Shown piece after piece: positions 33,458-43,071 of a stretch of 64,000 bases of DNA. The DNA is taken from NCBI GenBank assembly GCA_964369995.1, contig CAYJHH010000003.1:1-64000 (forward strand). The letters run 5' to 3'. Position 1 is the first letter of the stretch; each line of letters opens with the position of its first letter. Origin of the DNA: CAYJAD01 sp964369995. GTDB taxonomy: Bacteria > Desulfobacterota > Desulfovibrionia > Desulfovibrionales > Desulfovibrionaceae. The translations under genes were made by a program, and so were the position numbers. The notes below the pieces were generated by a model. The model worked only from the letters and a program-made list of their open reading frames with translations, ran no database searches and was not told where the DNA came from.

Positions 33458-34500
33458 AAAAAATCTTCGTAGCCTTACTGTGTGTGCTGTCTTTATGTGG
33501 CCTAACTTCACTAGCCATGGCCGAAAATAAAAATGTGCTCCATGTGTTTAACTGGTCTGAATATATCCCCCAAGATGTTTTGGATCAATTCACCAAGGAA
33601 ACCGGCATTGAAGTGGTTTATACCACCTATGAATCCAATGAAGCCATGTACGCTAAACTTAAACTCCTTGATGGAAAAGGCTATGATATTGTGGTGCCTT
33701 CCACATATCTTGTGGATTTATTGCGCGAAGCTAACTTGTTAAGCCCCATTGATAAAAGCCAACTCCCCAACATAAAATACCTTGACCAAAAACTTATTTC
33801 CAAGGCCTTTTCCACGGAAGATACCTACTCCATCCCGTATATGTGGGGCATGCAAGGCTTTATGGTCAATAAAAATGCGGTGGATCCCAAAACCATTACC
33901 TCTTGGAATGATTTATTTCGCCCTGAATTTAAAGAGAAATTACTTTTAGGCGATGACATGCGCGACACCATGGGCGCCGCGCTCTTTGCCACAGGTGCTC
34001 CCTTAAACACCAAGGACCCTGCGCACATTAAAGCTGCTTTTGAATGGTTGCAAAAATTAAAACCCCATGTGCGTATTTTTGATGTAACCGCAGCAAAGCA
34101 AGCTCTTATCAGCGAAGAAGTTACCGCCGGATTTATTTGGAATGGAGATGCTTTCATTGCATTACAAGAAAATCCCAATTTGGAATTCATCTATCCCAAG
34201 GAAGGCGCCCCACTATGGTTAGACAGTTTTGCCATTCCTACTCAAGCCGCCAACAAAGAAGGTGCGCATACTTTTATTAACTTTATGCTACGTCCGGAAA
34301 TTGCCGCTCGCTGCGTGGAAGAATATAATTACAGCAGCCCCAATACCGGTGTACGCGAACATTTACCAGAAGAGATAGCACAAAGCCCACTTATCTTCCC
34401 CACCGAAGAAATGCTTGGCAATAGTCAATTTTCCAAAGGACTTGGAGAAAGCCAAAAAATATATGAAGAGTTTTGGGTAGACCTTAAAATAGGCGAATAA
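33454..34500 (+). CDS. potD: Periplasmic spermidine/putrescine-binding protein
   Basis: A 348-residue solute-binding protein. A signal peptide of about 23 residues (KKIFVALLCVLSLCGLTSLAMA) is followed by the mature domain VLHVFNWSEYIPQDVLDQFTKETG, the standard PotD opening, and DIVVPSTYLVD. It delivers polyamines to PotBC. GTG at 33454 was chosen since it gives a proper signal peptide and has AAAGGGAG upstream. A TTG at 33424 in the same frame would add a charged extension and overlap potC. Confidence 0.95.
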   Translation: MKKIFVALLCVLSLCGLTSLAMAENKNVLHVFNWSEYIPQDVLDQFTKETGIEVVYTTYESNEAMYAKLKLLDGKGYDIVVPSTYLVDLLREANLLSPIDKSQLPNIKYLDQKLISKAFSTEDTYSIPYMWGMQGFMVNKNAVDPKTITSWNDLFRPEFKEKLLLGDDMRDTMGAALFATGAPLNTKDPAHIKAAFEWLQKLKPHVRIFDVTAAKQALISEEVTAGFIWNGDAFIALQENPNLEFIYPKEGAPLWLDSFAIPTQAANKEGAHTFINFMLRPEIAARCVEEYNYSSPNTGVREHLPEEIAQSPLIFPTEEMLGNSQFSKGLGESQKIYEEFWVDLKIGE

Positions 34501-34525
34501 TTCCCCTCTTTTTCATATTTCATGC

Positions 34526-34563
34526 AAAAGCCTTGAAAATATTTTTATTTTCAAGGCTTTTTT
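34526..34563 (+). terminator. Terminator after potABCD
   Basis: A perfect 15-bp stem (AAAAGCCTTGAAAAT against ATTTTCAAGGCTTTT) with a 6-base loop and a T-run. Confidence 0.92.
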
Positions 34564-34667
34564 CATGTTTTATCTAAATGTTCTTTAGCGTATCTTTACA
34601 AGAGAAACAAAAGCCTATACCTACATAACAGTTTTTTCACTCACTTTAACATAAAGGGCATAATACC

Positions 34668-36077
34668 ATGGCGTTAAAAGAATTATATATCCCCTCCCAA
34701 GACCAAAAACCCCCCATTGAAACTTCCCTTTTTCATTTTTTTAAAATGGGTCCTGGCCCTTCCTCCTCCCATACCATGGGTCCCATGAAGGCCGCCAAAC
34801 ATTTTGAAGAGCTTTGCCAATCCCTTGGCGACAGCACTTTACAACAAGCCAAAAGCATTCATGTGGAATTGCTTGGCTCTCTCAGCGCCACCGGCGTGGG
34901 GCATGGTACCAAACCTGCCATCATAGCCGGCTTACTCGGGCATGAACCGGCCTCTTGTCCAGCGCATTTACTTGAGCAAGTGAAGCCGCATACAGATTTT
35001 ACTGTATATCTTGGTCAAAAAGCGCAAATAGAAGTGAGCACCGGCCTTGCGTATATTCACGATGGCCCCGTACATCACGATAAGCCCTACAGCAACACTC
35101 TTATTATGAGCCTTAACGACGCTCACGGTAACACGCTCTTATCCCAAGAGTACTATTCTGTAGGTGGGGGATTTATTCAATGGAAAGATTGGCAAGAACC
35201 TGAACACGGTGCACCCATCTATCCCTATAACTCCATGCTACAACTTCGTGAGCAATTAAAAAGAACCGGCCTCACTTTGCACGAGCTTATTTTGGAAAAT
35301 GAAAGTGCCATCACAGGCATGGCTCGCCCGCAGATTTTTGAAAAAATAGATGAAATTATGGAAGCCATGTACGCTTCCGTCACGCGAGGGCTGAATAATG
35401 AAGGCCCCTTGCCCGGCACCCTTGGCGTGTATCGTAAGGCACAACTGCTGCATGAAAAGGCTCGTAGCGTTCCGCACGCCATAGATAGAATCATGGGCTG
35501 TATCAATGCCTATGCCTTTGCCGCCGCGGAAGAAAATGCCGGCGGAGGCGTTATTGTAACGGCGCCCACGTGTGGTTCTGCGGGAGTTATGCCGGCCTTA
35601 CTCTACGCCATGCGCCATGACTTTAATATTGGCGAGCGTGCCTTGCGCGAAGGTTTGCTCGCCTCTGCTGCCGTGGGCTATTTAGCCAAACATAATGCCG
35701 GCATTGCCGGAGCAGAGATGGGCTGCCAAGGGGAAATTGGCGTGGCCTCAGCCATGGCGGCCGCCATGGTGTCACACACACGCGGTAATCCGGCCTATGT
35801 GGTAGAAAATGCAGCAGAAATTGCCCTTGAACATCACCTTGGCCTCACATGCGACCCCGTGGGCGGCTATGTGCAAATCCCTTGTATTGAGCGCAATGCC
35901 ATGGGCGCCATTAAGGCCTACAATGCTGCCCTGTTAGCGCACTGTGAGCAAGGCGTGCATCACCTAGTAACCTTAGACGCAGTCATTCGCGCCATGGGCG
36001 AAACTGGCCGCGATATGCATGTAAAGTTTAAAGAAACCAGCACCGGCGGCCTTGCCGTAAGTATGGTAGAGTGCTAG
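34668..36077 (+). CDS. sdaA: L-serine ammonia-lyase, single-chain iron-sulfur type
   Basis: A 469-residue enzyme converting L-serine to pyruvate and ammonia. The N-terminal domain has GPGPSSSHTMGPMKAA. The C-terminal catalytic domain has VTAPTCGSAGVMPALL, GCQGEIGVASAMAA and LTCDPVGGYVQIPCIERNA; these cysteines hold the 4Fe-4S cluster. Serine-derived pyruvate can feed energy metabolism. It is a single gene with a terminator on each side. Confidence 0.95.
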   Translation: MALKELYIPSQDQKPPIETSLFHFFKMGPGPSSSHTMGPMKAAKHFEELCQSLGDSTLQQAKSIHVELLGSLSATGVGHGTKPAIIAGLLGHEPASCPAHLLEQVKPHTDFTVYLGQKAQIEVSTGLAYIHDGPVHHDKPYSNTLIMSLNDAHGNTLLSQEYYSVGGGFIQWKDWQEPEHGAPIYPYNSMLQLREQLKRTGLTLHELILENESAITGMARPQIFEKIDEIMEAMYASVTRGLNNEGPLPGTLGVYRKAQLLHEKARSVPHAIDRIMGCINAYAFAAAEENAGGGVIVTAPTCGSAGVMPALLYAMRHDFNIGERALREGLLASAAVGYLAKHNAGIAGAEMGCQGEIGVASAMAAAMVSHTRGNPAYVVENAAEIALEHHLGLTCDPVGGYVQIPCIERNAMGAIKAYNAALLAHCEQGVHHLVTLDAVIRAMGETGRDMHVKFKETSTGGLAVSMVEC

Positions 36078-36108
36078 TCAAAAAACCTTATACATTTATA
36101 ATCCACAA

Positions 36109-36142
36109 AAAAGGCCTCTGCACCATTATGCAGAGGCCTTTT
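36109..36142. terminator. Bidirectional terminator between sdaA and the purine permease
   Basis: A 14-bp stem (AAAAGGCCTCTGCA against TGCAGAGGCCTTTT, loop of six) flanked by A-rich and T-rich ends, so it can serve both converging genes. Confidence 0.88.
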
Positions 36143-36191
36143 ATTTCGTTTATAAAGGCATTTTTGTCTTTATTTTTTCAATGTCAATTCT

Positions 36192-37493
36192 TTAGCCCAT
36201 GGCAAATTTAGCTATGAACATAATGGCTAATAGATAGGACAAGACATTTAACTCCTTCATCTTACCTGTGCCAATGGCAATAAGTACATGCGCTATGACG
36301 CCCCACATAATACCGGTGGCTATACTGTAGGTCAGTGGCATCATAATAAAGGTTAAAAATGCTGGAATGGCTTTTTGATAATCATTAAAATCAATACCAG
36401 TGATGGGAGATAGCATGAAAAGCCCCACCAAAACCAAGGCCGAAGCCGTAGCCTGTGCAGGAATAAGAAGGAAAATAGGGGCTAAAAATAAGGACAAGAG
36501 GAAGAACACAGCCACAGTCACCGCAGTGAGCCCTGTCTTGCCGCCCTCTGCCACCCCACTGGCGCTTTCCACATAGGAGGTCACGGTGGAAGTACCTAAC
36601 ATGGCGCCCAACGTTGTGCCTAAGGCATCAGCCATAAGCGCGCTTTTGGCGCGAGGAATATTTCCATCCGCATCTAAAATATTAGCCTTGGTAGCAAGGC
36701 CTACTAAAGTCCCCAAGGTGTCAAATAAATCCACAAATAAAAAGGTAAACAACACTAAAGCCATGTCTAGGCTAAGCACTTGTTCCCATTGAAATTTAAG
36801 AAAAGTGGGTTCCAAGCTTGGCACAGAAAACAATAAAGACGAATCAAAGCCGGCCAAATTTGTAACTTGTAAGGGTATGCCCAAAAGCGTGCCGGCAAAA
36901 ATACCAATGAGCAATGCACCGCGTACTTTATAGCACAGCAAAATACCGGTTAATATAATGCTAAACACAGCCACAAGCACGCCAGGAGAGGTTAAAGACC
37001 CCATGCCTACCAAGGTGGCCTCATTGTTTACCACAACACCGGCAGACTTTAAGCCGATAAAGGCTATGAATAGTCCAATACCTCCAGAAATAGCCTTTTT
37101 CATGGCCTCGGGAATACAGCGCAATATGGCTTCGCGTAAATTGGTGATGGTGAGAAAAATAAAAATAAGCCCTTCCAAAAAAACAGCCGTCAGAGCAAAT
37201 TGCCAAGAATAGCCCATGCCAAGCACCACAGAGAAAGCAAAAAAGGCATTCAAGCCCATGCCTGGCGCCAAAGCCACAGGTAAATTGGCAGTGATCCCCA
37301 TAATTAAGGTGGCCACTGCGGCGCTTATGGCTGTTGCCGCAAAAACAGATGCTTCATTCATGCCGGCCTGGCTTAAAATACTCGGATTCACCGCTAAAAT
37401 ATACGCCATGGTCATGAAGGTTGTCATGCCAGCTAAAATTTCTGTGCGGATGGTGGTCTCACGCTCTTTTAGCCCAAAAAACTTTTCTAACAT
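36192..37493 (-). CDS. AzgA-type NCS2 purine permease (first of two)
   Basis: A 433-residue transporter with about 12-14 helices. It has the AzgA/GhxP features RTEILAGMTTFMTMAYILAVNP at the N-terminus, ALAPGMGLNAFFAF in the substrate region, and VTSYVESASGVAEGGKTGLTA in the second half. It imports hypoxanthine, guanine or adenine with protons. The start at 37493 has AAAGGGG eight bases upstream; an ATG at 37535 lacks a site. It is paralogous to the next gene. No purine riboswitch motif was seen upstream. Confidence 0.92.
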   Translation of the reverse strand: MLEKFFGLKERETTIRTEILAGMTTFMTMAYILAVNPSILSQAGMNEASVFAATAISAAVATLIMGITANLPVALAPGMGLNAFFAFSVVLGMGYSWQFALTAVFLEGLIFIFLTITNLREAILRCIPEAMKKAISGGIGLFIAFIGLKSAGVVVNNEATLVGMGSLTSPGVLVAVFSIILTGILLCYKVRGALLIGIFAGTLLGIPLQVTNLAGFDSSLLFSVPSLEPTFLKFQWEQVLSLDMALVLFTFLFVDLFDTLGTLVGLATKANILDADGNIPRAKSALMADALGTTLGAMLGTSTVTSYVESASGVAEGGKTGLTAVTVAVFFLLSLFLAPIFLLIPAQATASALVLVGLFMLSPITGIDFNDYQKAIPAFLTFIMMPLTYSIATGIMWGVIAHVLIAIGTGKMKELNVLSYLLAIMFIAKFAMG

Positions 37494-37636
37494 AATTTTT
37501 ACCCCTTTCTCCATCATATGCCACTGTTGCAACATAAAAACTTTCTGGGTTAGCCTTACAATCTCGTAGTAAAAAAGTATAGTGAAAAATACGGCCTCAT
37601 TTCAATTTTTTTTCCATCTTATACTCCGAACATCCT

Positions 37637-38950
37637 TTATTCATAAACAAATTTAAGCAAAAAAAAGACGCTAAGTATATACAGCACACCATGCACTTGG
37701 CGCCTTTGCCCAGTACAAAGAGCTAAAAGCACATAGCTTAAAACACCGCCCATAATGCCATTGGCTATGCTATAGGTCAGTGGCATAAGTAAGATTGTTA
37801 CAAAAGCAGGCAAAGCTTGCAAAAGATTTGTCATATCAATATCTTTGAGGGCTGAAACCATAAACAATCCCACCAAAATAAGAATACCTGCCGTGGCTTC
37901 TTGCGGTATAATGGAAAAAAGTGGCGCCAAAAGCAGAGAAAGTAAAAAAAGCGCACTGACCGTTAAAGCCATGATTCCCGTCTTGCCCCCTTCAGCCACG
38001 CCGCTCATGCTTTCTATATATGTGGTGAGTGGAGATGTACCCAACATGGCACCCAAGGTTGTAGCCAATGAATCTGCCATAAAAGCCTGTTTAGCTTTAG
38101 GTAAATTCCCTGTGGCATCTAAAATATTGGCTTGGCGCGCAACGCCTAACAAGGTAGCCATGGTATCAAAAAGATTAGCAAAAAGAAAAACTGTGACCAC
38201 CACAAACATATCCATGGAAAAAATATGCTGCCATTCAAATTGAAAAAAAGTGGGCAGTACACTGGGTACATGGAAAAAAAGCCCCATATCCATCTGATGT
38301 AGAGGAGTTACCCCCAAAGGAATACCCCAGAGCGTACTTCCCACAATGCCTAAGAATAAGGCACCGCGCACCTTTAAACACAAAAGGATTGCAGTGAAAA
38401 ATAAAGAAAAACCGCCCACCCATACCCTTGGTGCCTGCATGGAACCTAGTTGCACCAAATTTTGCGCATCTTCCACCACAAAGCCTGCCCATTGCAAGCC
38501 AATAAAAGCCATAAAAAGCCCCACCCCCACCGTCATGGCATGTTTCATAAAGGGGGGCATGGCATGAAGCAAGGCACCGCGTAAGTTAGTCACAGTGAGC
38601 AACAAAAAAAGTATACCCACCAAAAGCACCGCTGTGAGGCCAAATTGCCATGAGTGGCCCATGCCAAGCACCACGGTATAGGTAAAAAAGGCATTTTGCC
38701 CCATGCTTGGCGCCAAGGCCAAGGGCATATTGGCAAAAAAACCCATCAGCCCTGTGGCCACAGCTGCGCTTACGGCTGTGGCCACAAAAACTGCAGAACT
38801 ATCCATACCGGCAGCCCCTAAAATGCGTGGATTCACCGCCAAAATATAGGCCATGGTCATGAAGGTAGTCATGCCGGCCAAAATTTCAGTGCGCACGTGG
38901 GAGCCGCGCTGCTGCAAAGCAAAATAATTTTTTATTTTCTGTAATGTCAT
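37637..38950 (-). CDS. AzgA-type NCS2 purine permease (second of two)
   Basis: A 437-residue paralogue of the adjacent permease, with the same RTEILAGMTTFMTMAYILAVNP opening and SGVAEGGKTGIMA motif. Differences in the substrate region (LALAPSMGQNAFFTYTVV, with Ser-Met-Gly-Gln in place of Gly-Met-Gly-Leu) hint at a different base preference. The two genes are in tandem, 143 bases apart, on the same strand, and probably arose by duplication. The gene is divergent from ftsH. Confidence 0.92.
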   Translation of the reverse strand: MTLQKIKNYFALQQRGSHVRTEILAGMTTFMTMAYILAVNPRILGAAGMDSSAVFVATAVSAAVATGLMGFFANMPLALAPSMGQNAFFTYTVVLGMGHSWQFGLTAVLLVGILFLLLTVTNLRGALLHAMPPFMKHAMTVGVGLFMAFIGLQWAGFVVEDAQNLVQLGSMQAPRVWVGGFSLFFTAILLCLKVRGALFLGIVGSTLWGIPLGVTPLHQMDMGLFFHVPSVLPTFFQFEWQHIFSMDMFVVVTVFLFANLFDTMATLLGVARQANILDATGNLPKAKQAFMADSLATTLGAMLGTSPLTTYIESMSGVAEGGKTGIMALTVSALFLLSLLLAPLFSIIPQEATAGILILVGLFMVSALKDIDMTNLLQALPAFVTILLMPLTYSIANGIMGGVLSYVLLALCTGQRRQVHGVLYILSVFFLLKFVYE

Positions 38951-39280
38951 GTGCTGTTTTTAGCTTTTTTGCAGTGGCACTTTTTTTCAAAAGTCCTGTG
39001 AAAATTATAAAGAATGTATTGCCAATAAGATATATAAAAAAAAGCTTTTTGTGAAGGCACAAGCTGCATTGCAATTCTTTTTTAAACATTGTATAGTTGA
39101 AAGGTTAACAAGTCTTTAGAACATCACAGGTACAGCGTAAATGTAAGAAATGCTATTGCCAAATGCCGCAGAGGCATTATATTCCATAAATTGCGAAGAA
39201 AAATTGCGTACAGTGTACAATTAAAGACACGTAACTGCAGAAATATCAACTTCATATAGAAAAAAAATCACGGAGGAATC
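38951..39280. other. Divergent intergenic region between the purine permease and ftsH
   Basis: A 330-base A+T-rich stretch with promoters for both sides expected. The one clear structure is a hairpin AATGCC-GCAGA-GGCATT (39162-39178) about 100 bases before ftsH. No reading frame is convincing, and no purine riboswitch core was found. Confidence 0.4.
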
Positions 39281-41329
39281 GTGAACCAATTCACTCGCAA
39301 CCTAACGCTATGGGCCATCATCGCCTTAGCCATGGTTATGCTGTTTAACATGTTCCAACAGCCGCAAAGTACCAATCAACAAGTTTCCTATACGGAATTT
39401 TTGCAGCAAGTGGACAAGGGCGACATTACCCAAGTCACCATTCAAGGCAAAACCCTTATTGGACACAGTATTCATGGTAAAAATGTGCAAACCTATGCCC
39501 CACCTGATGGGGATTTGGTCAACCGTCTCATGGAAAAAAAGGTCATCGTTAAGGCCGAGCCCATGGACGATCAACCTTGGTATATGACCTTACTCATCTC
39601 CTGGTTTCCCATGCTTCTTCTCATTGGCGTTTGGATTTTCTTTATGCGTCAAATGCAAGGCGGCGGCGGCAAAGCCATGAGCTTTGGGCGCTCTCGTGCG
39701 CGTATGCTCACCGAAGAGCAAGGCCGTATCACCTTTGCTGATGTGGCCGGTGTGGATGAAGCCAAAGAAGAACTGGCTGAAGTGGTAGAATTTTTATCTA
39801 ACCCCAAAAAATTTACCCGTCTTGGGGGTCGTATTCCCAAGGGAGTTTTATTGGTAGGCCCTCCCGGAACAGGTAAAACCTTATTGGCACGCGCTGTGGC
39901 CGGTGAGGCTGGCGTACCCTTTTTCTCCATATCTGGCTCTGACTTTGTGGAAATGTTTGTGGGTGTAGGTGCTTCGCGCGTGCGTGACCTCTTTACCCAA
40001 GGCAAAAAAAATGCCCCTTGTCTTATCTTCATCGACGAAATTGATGCAGTGGGTCGCCAGCGTGGTGCCGGCCTTGGAGGCGGTCATGACGAGCGTGAGC
40101 AAACTTTGAACCAACTTTTGGTGGAAATGGACGGCTTTGAATCCAATGAAGGTGTTATTCTCATTGCAGCCACCAACCGCCCTGACGTATTGGATCCTGC
40201 TCTGTTACGTCCCGGTCGCTTTGACCGTCAAGTTATTGTACCAACCCCTGACCTTAAGGGTCGTCGCCGTATTCTTGAAGTGCACACACGCCGTACCCCC
40301 ATTAGCGAAGACGTTAATTTAGATACCTTGGCGCGCGGCACACCTGGTTTTTCCGGTGCTGACCTTGAAAACTTAGTCAACGAAGCCGCTTTGCAGGCAG
40401 CCAAGGCCAATGATGACATGCTTACCATGGCGCATTTTGAATGGGCCAAGGACAAAGTGCTCATGGGCCGTGAAAGACGCAGCCTTATTCTTTCCGATGA
40501 GGAAAAACGCATCACCGCCTATCATGAAGCTGGTCACGCCTTGGCAGCACGTCTTTTACCAAAGACAGACCCTGTACATAAGGTAACGATTATTCCTCGT
40601 GGACGCGCCCTTGGGGTCACCATGCAGCTTCCCGAAGAAGACAGACATGGTTATTCTCGCGGCTACTTACAAAATAACTTAGTGGTTCTTTTAGGCGGGC
40701 GCGTGGCTGAAGAAATCATTTTTGATGATATCACCACCGGCGCCAGCAATGATATTGAACGCGTGACCCGTATGGCTCGTAAAATGGTTTGCGAATGGGG
40801 CATGAGTGAAGCTTTGGGACCCCTTGCCATTGGTGAAACCGGTGAAGAAGTGTTCATCGGACGCGAATGGGTGCAAAACAAAAACTTCAGCGAAGACACC
40901 GCTCGCTTGGTGGACTCTGAAGTTAAGCGTATTGTCACAGAAGCGCGCACCCATTGCCATGAGTTATTGGAAGAAAATATCAAGCATTTGCATGCCATTG
41001 CTGAAGCCCTACTCGAGCGCGAAAGCATTAGCGGACAAGATATTGATTGGTTGTTAGAAGGCAAAACCCTGCCTCCTTTGGATTTGACAGGTAAAGAAAA
41101 GAAATCTGAAGCAAAAGCAGACTCTGCTACGTCAGAAAGCGCTGAAGATGACTTTACTTTTGATTCTCCAGAAAGTTCTGCCCAAGAAAACGCTGGCCAA
41201 GAAAGTGCTCCTTCTGAAACAACACGTTCAGAAAATACTGCGCCCAAAAAGGATGCAGATCAGGAAGAAGAAAATACAAAAGCTGACAATGAGTCTCCTA
41301 GCACTCAGGACAACAAAGACAAGAATTAA
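39281..41329 (+). CDS. ftsH: ATP-dependent zinc metalloprotease FtsH
   Basis: A 682-residue membrane protease. Two N-terminal helices (about 10-25 and 105-125) flank a small periplasmic domain. The AAA+ module has Walker A GPPGTGKT (193-200), Walker B and the SRH region. The zinc site HEAGH is at 415-419. An acidic Ser/Glu/Lys-rich tail of about 75 residues is longer than the E. coli form. FtsH removes damaged membrane and regulatory proteins. The GTG start has GGAGG five bases upstream. folP, cdaA and cdaR follow closely on the same strand. Confidence 0.97.
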   Translation: MNQFTRNLTLWAIIALAMVMLFNMFQQPQSTNQQVSYTEFLQQVDKGDITQVTIQGKTLIGHSIHGKNVQTYAPPDGDLVNRLMEKKVIVKAEPMDDQPWYMTLLISWFPMLLLIGVWIFFMRQMQGGGGKAMSFGRSRARMLTEEQGRITFADVAGVDEAKEELAEVVEFLSNPKKFTRLGGRIPKGVLLVGPPGTGKTLLARAVAGEAGVPFFSISGSDFVEMFVGVGASRVRDLFTQGKKNAPCLIFIDEIDAVGRQRGAGLGGGHDEREQTLNQLLVEMDGFESNEGVILIAATNRPDVLDPALLRPGRFDRQVIVPTPDLKGRRRILEVHTRRTPISEDVNLDTLARGTPGFSGADLENLVNEAALQAAKANDDMLTMAHFEWAKDKVLMGRERRSLILSDEEKRITAYHEAGHALAARLLPKTDPVHKVTIIPRGRALGVTMQLPEEDRHGYSRGYLQNNLVVLLGGRVAEEIIFDDITTGASNDIERVTRMARKMVCEWGMSEALGPLAIGETGEEVFIGREWVQNKNFSEDTARLVDSEVKRIVTEARTHCHELLEENIKHLHAIAEALLERESISGQDIDWLLEGKTLPPLDLTGKEKKSEAKADSATSESAEDDFTFDSPESSAQENAGQESAPSETTRSENTAPKKDADQEEENTKADNESPSTQDNKDKN

Positions 41330-41330
41330 C

Positions 41331-42281
41331 ATGATAACAACTATGTCACAGCAATCGTGGACAGTTCGTGGGGGAGAGGTGGTAACACCCTCCCCTTTTG
41401 CGCTCTTTGGTATAGTGAATCTTACCCCGGACTCCTTTTCTGATGGGGGTAAGTATTTTGATACATCTCACGATGCAAGCTTAGGCTTTGCTCATGCTAA
41501 ACAGCTTTGGCAAGAAGGCGCCGCCATTTTGGACTTAGGCGCTGAATCTTCACGCCCAGGCGCTTTGCCCCTTGATCCGCAAGAAGAGCTCCTACGCCTT
41601 ATGCCTGTGCTTACCACTTTAAAGCAGCACTTCGCACAAAGCTGTCCTCACGACACAGCGCCAATTGCCCCTGCCATACCAACCTCTTGCCCCTCTGCCC
41701 CCCCGCGCACTGCGCCCTATATTTCCATAGATACTTATCACGCCCGCACCGCAGCCAGCGTATTAGAAGCCGGTGCACATATTATTAACGATATTTCTGC
41801 CTGTCTTTTTGATCCAGAACTTTTAGATGTGGTGGTGCAGTATAAGCCAGGTTATGTGCTCATGCACAGCTCTGGGCGCCCTTATAATATGCAAGATCAT
41901 ATTCCTTCAGCTCCCATAATGGACACATTAAATCGTTTTTTTGACTCGCAATTGCAACGCCTTACACAAGCTGGGGTACCTGAGGAACATATTTTACTTG
42001 ATCCAGGCATTTGCTTTGGAAAAAGTGTAGTGCAAAATTGGGAAATTTTACGCCATATGGATCAATTAAAACATTTTGGAAGACCGCTTATGGCAGCGCT
42101 TTCCATGAAATCCTTCTTACACAAACAACTGGATTGGGATGAAAAAAATCTGGCCATGCGCGCTGAGGCAACGCATATAACCACAGCACTTCTCGCAGCG
42201 CAAGGCATTGCCTACCATAGGGTGCATCATGTGGCGCAAAGTGCACGCGCCCTAAACATTGCACAGCTACTTATGTCATGA
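41331..42281 (+). CDS. folP: Dihydropteroate synthase
   Basis: A 316-residue folate-pathway enzyme joining p-aminobenzoate to the pterin. The signatures are GIVNLTPDSFSDGGKYFD, LDLGAESSRPGA, ISIDTYHA, HIINDISA and LLDPGICFGKS. The last motif of the family, usually RVHDV, reads RVHHV here. A Pro/Ser/Ala-rich insertion lies at about 105-125. The ATG at 41331 is two bases after the ftsH stop; an in-frame ATG at 41343 is an alternative. Confidence 0.95.
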   Translation: MITTMSQQSWTVRGGEVVTPSPFALFGIVNLTPDSFSDGGKYFDTSHDASLGFAHAKQLWQEGAAILDLGAESSRPGALPLDPQEELLRLMPVLTTLKQHFAQSCPHDTAPIAPAIPTSCPSAPPRTAPYISIDTYHARTAASVLEAGAHIINDISACLFDPELLDVVVQYKPGYVLMHSSGRPYNMQDHIPSAPIMDTLNRFFDSQLQRLTQAGVPEEHILLDPGICFGKSVVQNWEILRHMDQLKHFGRPLMAALSMKSFLHKQLDWDEKNLAMRAEATHITTALLAAQGIAYHRVHHVAQSARALNIAQLLMS

Positions 42282-42315
42282 TAGCCTGTAAGCACATCAT
42301 CGCAAAGGATATAAT

Positions 42316-43071
42316 ATGTTCGAATTATGGAATACATTAGACATTCCGCCCGGCGTAAACTGGCGTGACGCGTTAGATATTGGGATCATAACCATACTCA
42401 TTTATAATGCCATTAATATCATTAAAGGCACGCGAGGCTTAGCTTCCCTTATGGGGCTGGTTATTTTACTTGTTCTATACGCCATTTCCTATAATTTAGA
42501 GCTTTATTCCTTGCGCTGGATGCTAGAACATATTGTGGGATCGCTCTTTTTGGTGGTGGTGATACTTTTTCAAAAAGATATTCGCCAAGGTCTTGGAGAA
42601 ATGGGGGCGCGCTATTTTTGGAAACGCAGCAATTTACATCAAACAACCTTGGAAGAAATCACTCAAGCTTGTGTGGAAATGGCAAGATTGCGCATAGGAG
42701 CGCTCATAATCATTGAGCGAAATATGCCTTTACAAGAGCTCATGCGCCAAGAAGGCACCACCATTGATGCCGAAATTTCACGAAAACTCCTTCTTTCCAT
42801 ATTTTTACACAGCTCCCCCCTGCATGATGGTGCCATTATCATTAGCAAAGGTAGACTGGCAGCTGCTTCATGCATTTTACCTTTGGCAGTGGTACAAGGG
42901 AAAAATTTTGGAACAAGGCATCGCGCTGCCCTTGGCATTACCGAAGAATCCGACGCTCTTGCCATAGTTGTTTCCGAGGAAAGAGGAGAAGTTTCTGTGG
43001 CGCTTAAAGGAGAAATGCTACCCCATGTCCAAGCTCATAAACTTCGTGAGGTTATAAGTAATGCGCTTTAA
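42316..43071 (+). CDS. cdaA: Membrane diadenylate cyclase CdaA
   Basis: A 251-residue c-di-AMP synthase. Three N-terminal membrane helices (to about residue 85) and a DisA_N catalytic domain are present, with the DGA motif at 171-173 (SPLHDGAIII) and the RHR motif at 201-203 (GTRHRAALGITEESDA). Both are intact, so it should be active. It overlaps the regulator gene cdaR by 11 bases. Confidence 0.96.
   Translation: MFELWNTLDIPPGVNWRDALDIGIITILIYNAINIIKGTRGLASLMGLVILLVLYAISYNLELYSLRWMLEHIVGSLFLVVVILFQKDIRQGLGEMGARYFWKRSNLHQTTLEEITQACVEMARLRIGALIIIERNMPLQELMRQEGTTIDAEISRKLLLSIFLHSSPLHDGAIIISKGRLAAASCILPLAVVQGKNFGTRHRAALGITEESDALAIVVSEERGEVSVALKGEMLPHVQAHKLREVISNAL

Noticed and set aside
37494..39280. 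Purine riboswitch before either purine permease
   Set aside because: None of the conserved core bases of the purine aptamer was found in either upstream region.
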